NCBI GenBank assembly: GCA_964023205.1
Contig: OZ026844.1
Span: 32,659,326 to 32,723,325, forward strand
Direction: 5' to 3'
DNA length: 64,000 bases
Source of the DNA: Lutraria lutraria
Taxonomy: Eukaryota; Mollusca; Bivalvia; Venerida; Mactridae
A program made the position numbers and the translations under genes. Every line of letters starts with the position of its first letter. Position 1 is the first letter of the stretch. The notes beneath the pieces are model-generated. The model was given only the letters and a program-made list of their open reading frames with translations. It was not told the origin of the DNA and made no database searches. Of the stretch, positions 11,652 to 24,783 are shown one piece after another.

Positions 11652-14600
11652 CAAGAGGGCCATGATGGCCCTGTAAATGCTCACCAGGAAAAAAGGTCAT
11701 TAGGAGACGAACATTGTTAAAATATTTCTACACGAGTCCAAGTAAAATCAAGTGACCCTAAGGTCAGGGCTAATTTTTACCCCAGGGTCATAATATGAAC
11801 AAATTTGGAAGAGGTCTGCTAGACAATACTACATTCAAAATATCTTAACTCTTGGCCTTGTGGTTTCGGAGAAGAAACTTGGTAGAGGTCCACTAGACAA
11901 TACTACATACCAAATATCTTAGCTCTAGGCCTTATGGTTTAGGAGAATAAGATTTTTCAAATTTTCCTATATAAAATAGAATAAACCTCAGGGCAGGGTC
12001 AATTTTGACCCCGGTGCCATAATTTGAACCAACTTGGTAGAGGTCCACTAGACAATGCCACATACAAAATATCTAAGCTCTAAGCCTTGCGGTTTCGGAG
12101 AAGATTTTTAAAATTTTCCTATATAAAATAGAATAAACCTCAGGGCAGGGCCAATTTTGACCCCGGTGCCATAATTTGAACCAACTTGGTAGAGGTCCAC
12201 TAGACAATGCCACATACAAAATATCTAAGCTCTAGGCCTTGCTGTTTCGGAGAAAAAGATTTTAAATTTTTCCAATACAAGTCTATATAAATCAAGTGAC
12301 CCACGGGGCGGGGCCAATTTTGACCCTAGGGCAATAATTTGAACAAACTTGGTAGAGGTCCACTAGATAATGCTATGTACCAATTATCTCAGCTCTAGGC
12401 CTTGTGGTTTCGGAGAAGATTTTTAGCTCACCAGAGCACGAATGTGCTCAAGGTGAGCTTTTGTGATCGCCCTGCGTTCATCGTGCGTCGTTACGTGGCG
12501 TCCATGTTTACTTAAAACAACATCTCCTCCTACACCGCTATGCCGATTGCAACCAAACTTTGCTGGGATGATCCTTGGGTGGTCCCCTTTCAAAGTTGTT
12601 CAAAAAATTAAATTTCATTAAAAAACTCTGGTTGCTATGGCAACAAATAGAAAAAACTTTAAAAATCTTCTTGTCCGAAACCACAGGGCCTAGAGCTGAG
12701 ATATTTGGTATGTAGCATTGTCTAATGGAACTCTACAAAGTTTGTTCAAATTATTCCCCTAGGGTCAAAATTGGCTCCGCCCCGGGGGTAACTTGATTTT
12801 ACATAGACTTATATAGGAAATTAAAAAAAAACCTAGGGTCAAAATTGGCTCCGCCGCGGGGGTAACTTGATTGTACATAGACTTATATAGGAAATTAAAA
12901 AAACCTTCTTGTCAAAAATTACAATGCCTAGAGCTTTGATATTTGGTGTGTAGCATAGTCTAGTAGACCTCTACCAAGTTTATTCAAATTATTGCCCTAG
13001 GGTTAAAATTGGCCCCGTCCCGGGGGTCACTTGATTTATATATACTTATAAAGGACAATTTTAAAAATCTTCTTCTCCGAAACCACAAGGCATAGAGCTA
13101 AGATATTTGGTATGTAGCATTATCTAGTGGACCTCTACCAAGTTTGTTCAAATTATTTCCCTAGGGTCAAAATTAGCCTTGCCCTGGGGTTTATTCTATT
13201 TTATATAGGAAAATTTAAAAAAAATTCCTTCTCCGAAACCACAAGGCCTAGAGCTAAGATATTTGGTATGTAGCATTGTCTAGTGGACCTCTACCAAGTT
13301 TGTTCAAATTATTGCCCTAGGGTCAAAATTGGCCCCGTCCCGGGGGTCACTTGATTTATATAGACTTATATAGGAAAATTTAAAAAATCTCCGAAACTGC
13401 AAGGCCTAGAGCTTAGATATTTTGTATGTAGCATTGTCTAGTGGACCTTTACCAAGTTTGTTCAAATTATGGTCCCGGGGTCAAAATTAGCCCTGCCCTG
13501 GGGTTTATTCTATTTTATATAGGAAAATTTAAAAAATCTTCCCCGAAACCACAAGGCCTAGAGCTAAGATATTTGGTATCTAGCTTTGTCTAATAGACCT
13601 CTTTTAAAAACGGCCCAGATGGGTCACTTGATCTTACTTGAACTCGTATAGAAAACTTCAACAATGTTAATCTCCAAATGACCTTTTCTCCTGGTGAGCA
13701 TTTATAGGGCCATCATGGCCCTCTTGTTTAAATTTTCCTATATAAAATAGAATAAACCCCATGGCAGGACCAATTTTGACCCTAGGGCAATAATTTGAAC
13801 AAACTTGGTAGAGGTCCACTAGATAATGCTACATACCAAATATCTTAGCTTTAGGCCTTGTGGTTTCGGAGAAGATTTTTTAAGTTTTCCTAAATAAAAT
13901 AGAATAAACCCCAGGGCAGGCCCAATTTTGACCCTAGGGCAATAATTTGAACAAACTTGGTAGAGGTCCACTAGACAATGCTACATACCAAATATCTTAG
14001 CTCTAGGCCATGCGGTTTCGGAGAAGATTTTTTAAATTTTCCTATATCAAATAGAATAAACCCCAGGGCAGGCCCAATTTTGACCCTAGGGTAATAATTT
14101 GAACAAACTTGGTAGAAGTCCACTGGACAATGCTATATGCCAAATATTTTAGCTCTAGGCCGTGTGGTTTCGGACAAGAAGATTTTTTAAGTTTTTCTAT
14201 TTGTTGCCATAGCAACCAGAGTTTTTTAATGAAATTTAATTTTTTGAACAACTTTGAAAGGGGACCACCCAAGGATCATTCCAGCAACGTTTGGTTGCAA
14301 TGGGCATAGCGGTGTAGGAGGAGATGTTGTTTTAAGTAAACATGGACGCCACGTAACGACGCACGATGGACGCAGGGCGATCACAAAAGCTGACCCTGAG
14401 CACATTCGTGCTCTGATGAGCTAAAAATGTCAAAACAACCATATCGGTTGTATGTTATAACAAAATGTGTTTAGTTACGTAAAATGAATACGTCATACCA
14501 GTTCTATTCTTGTGCTTTTGTCAATAACATTAATTATTCAACGAAACGCAATGTTGGATTACGTACCATACGGTGACGTCACGCTATGTTATTGTTTATA

Positions 14601-14934
14601 ACTTCCATTTTGTAAGTAGTTCTTGCAAATACCCATAATGCCCCGAGCAGAAGAACACAGGTCAGTGCATAGCGCTACCGTAGTGTACACATTGCCTGCA
14701 GAATGAAAATCTTCACGCATGCGCAATATGTTATTTACTCGTATCTTCTCGCGGCGAGTATACAGATAGGTAATACATCATGTTGTAAATGTTTGATTTT
14801 GTATTTTCTGTATCGTACAAAACACTTAAGACATTGTATTTAATGAAAATCGGGGAGGCTGATATTGCTACCAAATATTGTTTGTATAATGACCCTGCTC
14901 TTGTTAAATATTTCCCATGTTTAAGCCAAAAAAA
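11652..14934 (+). repeat. Array unit U4 (3,283 bp)
   Basis: Type B (GTCTAGTGG near 13278), five T at the inner junction and A-form spacer near 14701. The spacer variant is here uncoupled from the B type, in contrast to U0 and U2. Confidence 0.94.
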
Positions 14935-17900
14935 CAAGAGGGCCATGATGGCCCTGTAAATGCTCACCAGGAAAAAAGGTCATTAGGAGACGAACATTGT
15001 TAAAATATTTCTACACGAGTCCAAGTAAAATCAAGTGACCCTAAGGTCAGGGCTAATTTTTACCCCAGGGTCATAATATGAACAAATTTGGAAGAGGTCT
15101 GCTAGACAATACTACATTCAAAATATCTTAACTCTTGGCCTTGTGGTTTCGGAGAAGAAACTTGGTAGAGGTCCACTAGACAATACTACATACCAAATAT
15201 CTTAGCTCTAGGCCTTATGGTTTAGGAGAATAAGATTTTTCAAATTTTCCTATATAAAATAGAATAAACCTCAGGGCAGGGTCAATTTTGACCCCGGTGC
15301 CATAATTTGAACCAACTTGGTAGAGGTCCACTAGACAATGCCACATACAAAATATCTAAGCTCTAAGCCTTGCGGTTTCGGAGAAGATTTTTAAAATTTT
15401 CCTATATAAAATAGAATAAACCTCAGGGCAGGGCCAATTTTGACCCCGGTGCCATAATTTGAACCAACTTGGTAGAGGTCCACTAGACAATGCCACATAC
15501 AAAATATCTAAGCTCTAGGCCTTGCTGTTTCGGAGAAAAAGATTTTAAATTTTTCCAATACAAGTCTATATAAATCAAGTGACCCACGGGGCGGGGCCAA
15601 TTTTGACCCTAGGGCAATAATTTGAACAAACTTGGTAGAGGTCCACTAGATAATGCTATGTACCAATTATCTCAGCTCTAGGCCTTGTGGTTTCGGAGAA
15701 GATTTTTAGCTCACCAGAGCACGAATGTGCTCAAGGTGAGCTTTTGTGATCGCCCTGCGTTCATCGTGCGTCGTTACGTGGCGTCCATGTTTACTTAAAA
15801 CAACATCTCCTCCTACACCGCTATGCCGATTGCAACCAAACTTTGCTGGGATGATCCTTGGGTGGTCCCCTTTCAAAGTTGTTCAAAAAATTAAATTTCA
15901 TTAAAAAACTCTGGTTGCTATGGCAACAAATAGAAAAAACTTTAAAAATCTTCTTGTCCGAAACCACAGGGCCTAGAGCTGAGATATTTGGTATGTAGCA
16001 TTGTCTAATGGAACTCTACAAAGTTTGTTCAAATTATTCCCCTAGGGTCAAAATTGGCTCCGCCCCGGGGGTAACTTGATTTTACATAGACTTATATAGG
16101 AAATTAAAAAAAAACCTAGGGTCAAAATTGGCTCCGCCGCGGGGGTAACTTGATTGTACATAGACTTATATAGGAAATTAAAAAAACCTTCTTGTCAAAA
16201 ATTACAATGCCTAGAGCTTTGATATTTGGTGTGTAGCATAGTCTAGTAGACCTCTACCAAGTTTATTCAAATTATTGCCCTAGGGTTAAAATTGGCCCCG
16301 TCCCGGGGGTCACTTGATTTATATATACTTATAAAGGACAATTTTAAAAATCTTCTTCTCCGAAACCACAAGGCATAGAGCTAAGATATTTGGTATGTAG
16401 CATTATCTAGTGGACCTCTACCAAGTTTGTTCAAATTATTTCCCTAGGGTCAAAATTAGCCTTGCCCTGGGGTTTATTCTATTTTATATAGGAAAATTTA
16501 AAAAAAATTCCTTCTCCGAAACCACAAGGCCTAGAGCTAAGATATTTGGTATGTAGCATTGTCAAGTGGACCTCTACCAAGTTTGTTCAAATTATTGCCC
16601 TAGGGTCAAAATTGGCCCCGTCCCGGGGGTCACTTGATTTATATAGACTTATATAGGAAAATTTAAAAAATCTCCGAAACTGCAAGGCATAGAGCTTAGA
16701 TATTTTGTATGTAGCATTGTCTAGTGGACCTTTACCAAGTTTGTTCAAATTATGGTCCCGGGGTCAAAATTAGCCCTGCCCTGGGGTTTATTCTATTTTA
16801 TATAGGAAAATTTAAAAAATCTTCCCCGAAACCACAAGGCCTAGAGCTAAGATATTTGGTATCTAGCTTTGTCTAATAGACCTCTTTTAAAAACGGCCCA
16901 GATGGGTCACTTGATCTTACTTGAACTCGTATAGAAAACTTCAACAATGTTAATCTCCAAATGACCTTTTCTCCTGGTGAGCATTTATAGGGCCATCATG
17001 GCCCTCTTGTTTAAATTTTCCTATATAAAATAGAATAAACCCCATGGCAGGACCAATTTTGACCCTAGGGCAATAATTTGAACAAACTTGGTAGAGGTCC
17101 ACTAGATAATGCTACATACCAAATATCTTAGCTTTAGGCCTTGTGGTTTCGGAGAAGATTTTTTAAGTTTTCCTAAATAAAATAGAATAAACCCCAGGGC
17201 AGGCCCAATTTTGACCCTAGGGCAATAATTTGAACAAACTTGGTAGAGGTCCACTAGACAATGCTACATACCAAATATCTTAGCTCTAGGCCATGCGGTT
17301 TCGGAGAAGATTTTTTAAATTTTCCTATATCAAATAGAATAAACCCCAGGGCAGGCCCAATTTTGACCCTAGGGTAATAATTTGAACAAACTTGGTAGAA
17401 GTCCACTGGACAATGCTATATGCCAAATATTTTAGCTCTAGGCCGTGTGGTTTCGGACAAGAAGATTTTTTAAGTTTTTCTATTTGTTGCCATAGCAACC
17501 AGAGTTTTTTAATGAAATTTAATTTTTTGAACAACTTTGAAAGGGGACCACCCAAGGATCATTCCAGCAACGTTTGGTTGCAATGGGCATAGCGGTGTAG
17601 GAGGAGATGTTGTTTTAAGTAAACATGGACGCCACGTAACGACGCACGATGGACGCAGGGCGATCACAAAAGCTGACCCTGAGCACATTCGTGCTCTGAT
17701 GAGCTAAAAATGTCAAAACAACCATATCGGTTGTATGTTATAACAAAATGTGTTTAGTTACGTAAAATGAATACGTCATACCAGTTCTATTCTTGTGCTT
17801 TTGTCAATAACATTAATTATTCAACGAAACGCAATGTTGGATTACGTACCATACGGTGACGTCACGCTATGTTATTGTTTATAACTTCCATTTTGTAAGT

Positions 17901-18217
17901 AGTTCTTGCAAATACCCATAATGCCCCGAGCAGAAGAACACAGGTCAGTGCATAGCGCTACCGTAGTGTACACATTGCCTGCAGAATGAAAATCTTCACG
18001 CATGCGCAATATGTTATTTACTCGTATCTTCTCGCGGCGAGTATACAGATAGGTAATACATCATGTTGTAAATGTTTGATTTTGTATTTTCTGTATCGTA
18101 CAAAACACTTAAGACATTGTATTTAATGAAAATCGGGGAGGCTGATATTGCTACCAAATATTGTTTGTATAATGACCCTGCTCTTGTTAAATATTTCCCA
18201 TGTTTAAGCCAAAAAAA
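14935..18217 (+). repeat. Array unit U5 (3,283 bp)
   Basis: Type A (GTCAAGTGG near 16561), five T at the inner junction, A-form spacer near 17985. Confidence 0.94.
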
Positions 18218-21200
18218 CAAGAGGGCCATGATGGCCCTGTAAATGCTCACCAGGAAAAAAGGTCATTAGGAGACGAACATTGTTAAAATATTTCTACACG
18301 AGTCCAAGTAAAATCAAGTGACCCTAAGGTCAGGGCTAATTTTTACCCCAGGGTCATAATATGAACAAATTTGGAAGAGGTCTGCTAGACAATACTACAT
18401 TCAAAATATCTTAACTCTTGGCCTTGTGGTTTCGGAGAAGAAACTTGGTAGAGGTCCACTAGACAATACTACATACCAAATATCTTAGCTCTAGGCCTTA
18501 TGGTTTAGGAGAATAAGATTTTTCAAATTTTCCTATATAAAATAGAATAAACCTCAGGGCAGGGTCAATTTTGACCCCGGTGCCATAATTTGAACCAACT
18601 TGGTAGAGGTCCACTAGACAATGCCACATACAAAATATCTAAGCTCTAAGCCTTGCGGTTTCGGAGAAGATTTTTAAAATTTTCCTATATAAAATAGAAT
18701 AAACCTCAGGGCAGGGCCAATTTTGACCCCGGTGCCATAATTTGAACCAACTTGGTAGAGGTCCACTAGACAATGCCACATACAAAATATCTAAGCTCTA
18801 GGCCTTGCTGTTTCGGAGAAAAAGATTTTAAATTTTTCCAATACAAGTCTATATAAATCAAGTGACCCACGGGGCGGGGCCAATTTTGACCCTAGGGCAA
18901 TAATTTGAACAAACTTGGTAGAGGTCCACTAGATAATGCTATGTACCAATTATCTCAGCTCTAGGCCTTGTGGTTTCGGAGAAGATTTTTAGCTCACCAG
19001 AGCACGAATGTGCTCAAGGTGAGCTTTTGTGATCGCCCTGCGTTCATCGTGCGTCGTTACGTGGCGTCCATGTTTACTTAAAACAACATCTCCTCCTACA
19101 CCGCTATGCCGATTGCAACCAAACTTTGCTGGGATGATCCTTGGGTGGTCCCCTTTCAAAGTTGTTCAAAAAATTAAATTTCATTAAAAAACTCTGGTTG
19201 CTATGGCAACAAATAGAAAAAACTTTAAAAATCTTCTTGTCCGAAACCACAGGGCCTAGAGCTGAGATATTTGGTATGTAGCATTGTCTAATGGAACTCT
19301 ACAAAGTTTGTTCAAATTATTCCCCTAGGGTCAAAATTGGCTCCGCCCCGGGGGTAACTTGATTTTACATAGACTTATATAGGAAATTAAAAAAAAACCT
19401 AGGGTCAAAATTGGCTCCGCCGCGGGGGTAACTTGATTGTACATAGACTTATATAGGAAATTAAAAAAACCTTCTTGTCAAAAATTACAATGCCTAGAGC
19501 TTTGATATTTGGTGTGTAGCATAGTCTAGTAGACCTCTACCAAGTTTATTCAAATTATTGCCCTAGGGTTAAAATTGGCCCCGTCCCGGGGGTCACTTGA
19601 TTTATATATACTTATAAAGGACAATTTTAAAAATCTTCTTCTCCGAAACCACAAGGCATAGAGCTAAGATATTTGGTATGTAGCATTATCTAGTGGACCT
19701 CTACCAAGTTTGTTCAAATTATTTCCCTAGGGTCAAAATTAGCCTTGCCCTGGGGTTTATTCTATTTTATATAGGAAAATTTAAAAAAAATTCCTTCTCC
19801 GAAACCACAAGGCCTAGAGCTAAGATATTTGGTATGTAGCATTGTCTAGTGGACCTCTACCAAGTTTGTTCAAATTATTGCCCTAGGGTCAAAATTGGCC
19901 CCGTCCCGGGGGTCACTTGATTTATATAGACTTATATAGGAAAATTTAAAAAATCTCCGAAACTGCAAGGCCTAGAGCTTAGATATTTTGTATGTAGCAT
20001 TGTCTAGTGGACCTTTACCAAGTTTGTTCAAATTATGGTCCCGGGGTCAAAATTAGCCCTGCCCTGGGGTTTATTCTATTTTATATAGGAAAATTTAAAA
20101 AATCTTCCCCGAAACCACAAGGCCTAGAGCTAAGATATTTGGTATCTAGCTTTGTCTAATAGACCTCTTTTAAAAACGGCCCAGATGGGTCACTTGATCT
20201 TACTTGAACTCGTATAGAAAACTTCAACAATGTTAATCTCCAAATGACCTTTTCTCCTGGTGAGCATTTATAGGGCCATCATGGCCCTCTTGTTTAAATT
20301 TTCCTATATAAAATAGAATAAACCCCATGGCAGGACCAATTTTGACCCTAGGGCAATAATTTGAACAAACTTGGTAGAGGTCCACTAGATAATGCTACAT
20401 ACCAAATATCTTAGCTTTAGGCCTTGTGGTTTCGGAGAAGATTTTTTAAGTTTTCCTAAATAAAATAGAATAAACCCCAGGGCAGGCCCAATTTTGACCC
20501 TAGGGCAATAATTTGAACAAACTTGGTAGAGGTCCACTAGACAATGCTACATACCAAATATCTTAGCTCTAGGCCATGCGGTTTCGGAGAAGATTTTTTA
20601 AATTTTCCTATATCAAATAGAATAAACCCCAGGGCAGGCCCAATTTTGACCCTAGGGTAATAATTTGAACAAACTTGGTAGAAGTCCACTGGACAATGCT
20701 ATATGCCAAATATTTTAGCTCTAGGCCGTGTGGTTTCGGACAAGAAGATTTTTTAAGTTTTTCTATTTGTTGCCATAGCAACCAGAGTTTTTTAATGAAA
20801 TTTAATTTTTTGAACAACTTTGAAAGGGGACCACCCAAGGATCATTCCAGCAACGTTTGGTTGCAATGGGCATAGCGGTGTAGGAGGAGATGTTGTTTTA
20901 AGTAAACATGGACGCCACGTAACGACGCACGATGGACGCAGGGCGATCACAAAAGCTGACCCTGAGCACATTCGTGCTCTGATGAGCTAAAAATGTCAAA
21001 ACAACCATATCGGTTGTATGTTATAACAAAATGTGTTTAGTTACGTAAAATGAATACGTCATACCAGTTCTATTCTTGTGCTTTTGTCAATAACATTAAT
21101 TATTCAACGAAACGCAATGTTGGATTACGTACCATACGGTGACGTCACGCTATGTTATTGTTTATAACTTCCATTTTGTAAGTAGTTCTTGCAAATACCC

Positions 21201-21500
21201 ATAATGCCCCGAGCAGAAGAACACAGGTCAGTGCATAGCGCTACCGTAGTGTACACATTGCCTGCAGAATGAAAATCTTCACGCATGCGCAATATGTTAT
21301 TTACTCGTATCTTCTCGCGGCGAGTATACAGATAGGTAATACATCATGTTGTAAATGTTTGATTTTGTATTTTCTGTATCGTACAAAACACTTAAGACAT
21401 TGTATTTAATGAAAATCGGGGAGGCTGATATTGCTACCAAATATTGTTTGTATAATGACCCTGCTCTTGTTAAATATTTCCCATGTTTAAGCCAAAAAAA
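18218..21500 (+). repeat. Array unit U6 (3,283 bp)
   Basis: Type B (GTCTAGTGG near 19844), five T at the inner junction, A-form spacer near 21267. It is followed by a second B unit, which ends the strict alternation. Confidence 0.94.
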
Positions 21501-24500
21501 CAAGAGGGCCATGATGGCCCTGTAAATGCTCACCAGGAAAAAAGGTCATTAGGAGACGAACATTGTTAAAATATTTCTACACGAGTCCAAGTAAAATCAA
21601 GTGACCCTAAGGTCAGGGCTAATTTTTACCCCAGGGTCATAATATGAACAAATTTGGAAGAGGTCTGCTAGACAATACTACATTCAAAATATCTTAACTC
21701 TTGGCCTTGTGGTTTCGGAGAAGAAACTTGGTAGAGGTCCACTAGACAATACTACATACCAAATATCTTAGCTCTAGGCCTTATGGTTTAGGAGAATAAG
21801 ATTTTTCAAATTTTCCTATATAAAATAGAATAAACCTCAGGGCAGGGTCAATTTTGACCCCGGTGCCATAATTTGAACCAACTTGGTAGAGGTCCACTAG
21901 ACAATGCCACATACAAAATATCTAAGCTCTAAGCCTTGCGGTTTCGGAGAAGATTTTTAAAATTTTCCTATATAAAATAGAATAAACCTCAGGGCAGGGC
22001 CAATTTTGACCCCGGTGCCATAATTTGAACCAACTTGGTAGAGGTCCACTAGACAATGCCACATACAAAATATCTAAGCTCTAGGCCTTGCTGTTTCGGA
22101 GAAAAAGATTTTAAATTTTTCCAATACAAGTCTATATAAATCAAGTGACCCACGGGGCGGGGCCAATTTTGACCCTAGGGCAATAATTTGAACAAACTTG
22201 GTAGAGGTCCACTAGATAATGCTATGTACCAATTATCTCAGCTCTAGGCCTTGTGGTTTCGGAGAAGATTTTTAGCTCACCAGAGCACGAATGTGCTCAA
22301 GGTGAGCTTTTGTGATCGCCCTGCGTTCATCGTGCGTCGTTACGTGGCGTCCATGTTTACTTAAAACAACATCTCCTCCTACACCGCTATGCCGATTGCA
22401 ACCAAACTTTGCTGGGATGATCCTTGGGTGGTCCCCTTTCAAAGTTGTTCAAAAAATTAAATTTCATTAAAAAACTCTGGTTGCTATGGCAACAAATAGA
22501 AAAAACTTTAAAAATCTTCTTGTCCGAAACCACAGGGCCTAGAGCTGAGATATTTGGTATGTAGCATTGTCTAATGGAACTCTACAAAGTTTGTTCAAAT
22601 TATTCCCCTAGGGTCAAAATTGGCTCCGCCCCGGGGGTAACTTGATTTTACATAGACTTATATAGGAAATTAAAAAAAAACCTAGGGTCAAAATTGGCTC
22701 CGCCGCGGGGGTAACTTGATTGTACATAGACTTATATAGGAAATTAAAAAAACCTTCTTGTCAAAAATTACAATGCCTAGAGCTTTGATATTTGGTGTGT
22801 AGCATAGTCTAGTAGACCTCTACCAAGTTTATTCAAATTATTGCCCTAGGGTTAAAATTGGCCCCGTCCCGGGGGTCACTTGATTTATATATACTTATAA
22901 AGGACAATTTTAAAAATCTTCTTCTCCGAAACCACAAGGCATAGAGCTAAGATATTTGGTATGTAGCATTATCTAGTGGACCTCTACCAAGTTTGTTCAA
23001 ATTATTTCCCTAGGGTCAAAATTAGCCTTGCCCTGGGGTTTATTCTATTTTATATAGGAAAATTTAAAAAAAATTCCTTCTCCGAAACCACAAGGCCTAG
23101 AGCTAAGATATTTGGTATGTAGCATTGTCTAGTGGACCTCTACCAAGTTTGTTCAAATTATTGCCCTAGGGTCAAAATTGGCCCCGTCCCGGGGGTCACT
23201 TGATTTATATAGACTTATATAGGAAAATTTAAAAAATCTCCGAAACTGCAAGGCCTAGAGCTTAGATATTTTGTATGTAGCATTGTCTAGTGGACCTTTA
23301 CCAAGTTTGTTCAAATTATGGTCCCGGGGTCAAAATTAGCCCTGCCCTGGGGTTTATTCTATTTTATATAGGAAAATTTAAAAAATCTTCCCCGAAACCA
23401 CAAGGCCTAGAGCTAAGATATTTGGTATCTAGCTTTGTCTAATAGACCTCTTTTAAAAACGGCCCAGATGGGTCACTTGATCTTACTTGAACTCGTATAG
23501 AAAACTTCAACAATGTTAATCTCCAAATGACCTTTTCTCCTGGTGAGCATTTATAGGGCCATCATGGCCCTCTTGTTTAAATTTTCCTATATAAAATAGA
23601 ATAAACCCCATGGCAGGACCAATTTTGACCCTAGGGCAATAATTTGAACAAACTTGGTAGAGGTCCACTAGATAATGCTACATACCAAATATCTTAGCTT
23701 TAGGCCTTGTGGTTTCGGAGAAGATTTTTTAAGTTTTCCTAAATAAAATAGAATAAACCCCAGGGCAGGCCCAATTTTGACCCTAGGGCAATAATTTGAA
23801 CAAACTTGGTAGAGGTCCACTAGACAATGCTACATACCAAATATCTTAGCTCTAGGCCATGCGGTTTCGGAGAAGATTTTTTAAATTTTCCTATATCAAA
23901 TAGAATAAACCCCAGGGCAGGCCCAATTTTGACCCTAGGGTAATAATTTGAACAAACTTGGTAGAAGTCCACTGGACAATGCTATATGCCAAATATTTTA
24001 GCTCTAGGCCGTGTGGTTTCGGACAAGAAGATTTTTTAAGTTTTTCTATTTGTTGCCATAGCAACCAGAGTTTTTTAATGAAATTTAATTTTTTGAACAA
24101 CTTTGAAAGGGGACCACCCAAGGATCATTCCAGCAACGTTTGGTTGCAATGGGCATAGCGGTGTAGGAGGAGATGTTGTTTTAAGTAAACATGGACGCCA
24201 CGTAACGACGCACGATGGACGCAGGGCGATCACAAAAGCTGACCCTGAGCACATTCGTGCTCTGATGAGCTAAAAATGTCAAAACAACCATATCGGTTGT
24301 ATGTTATAACAAAATGTGTTTAGTTACGTAAAATGAATACGTCATACCAGTTCTATTCTTGTGCTTTTGTCAATAACATTAATTATTCAACGAAACGCAA
24401 TGTTGGATTACGTACCATACGGTGACGTCACGCTATGTTATTGTTTATAACTTCCATTTTGTAAGTAGTTCTTGCAAATACCCATAATGCCCCGAGCAGA

Positions 24501-24783
24501 AGAACACAGGTCAGTGCATAGCGCTACCGTAGTGTACACATTGCCTGCAGAATGAAAATCTTCACGCATGCGCAATATGTTATTTACTCGTATCTTCTCG
24601 CGGCGAGTATACAGATAGGTAATACATCATGTTGTAAATGTTTGATTTTGTATTTTCTGTATCGTACAAAACACTTAAGACATTGTATTTAATGAAAATC
24701 GGGGAGGCTGATATTGCTACCAAATATTGTTTGTATAATGACCCTGCTCTTGTTAAATATTTCCCATGTTTAAGCCAAAAAAA
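21501..24783 (+). repeat. Array unit U7 (3,283 bp)
   Basis: Type B (GTCTAGTGG near 23127), A-form spacer near 24550. By eye it is indistinguishable from U6. Confidence 0.94.
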
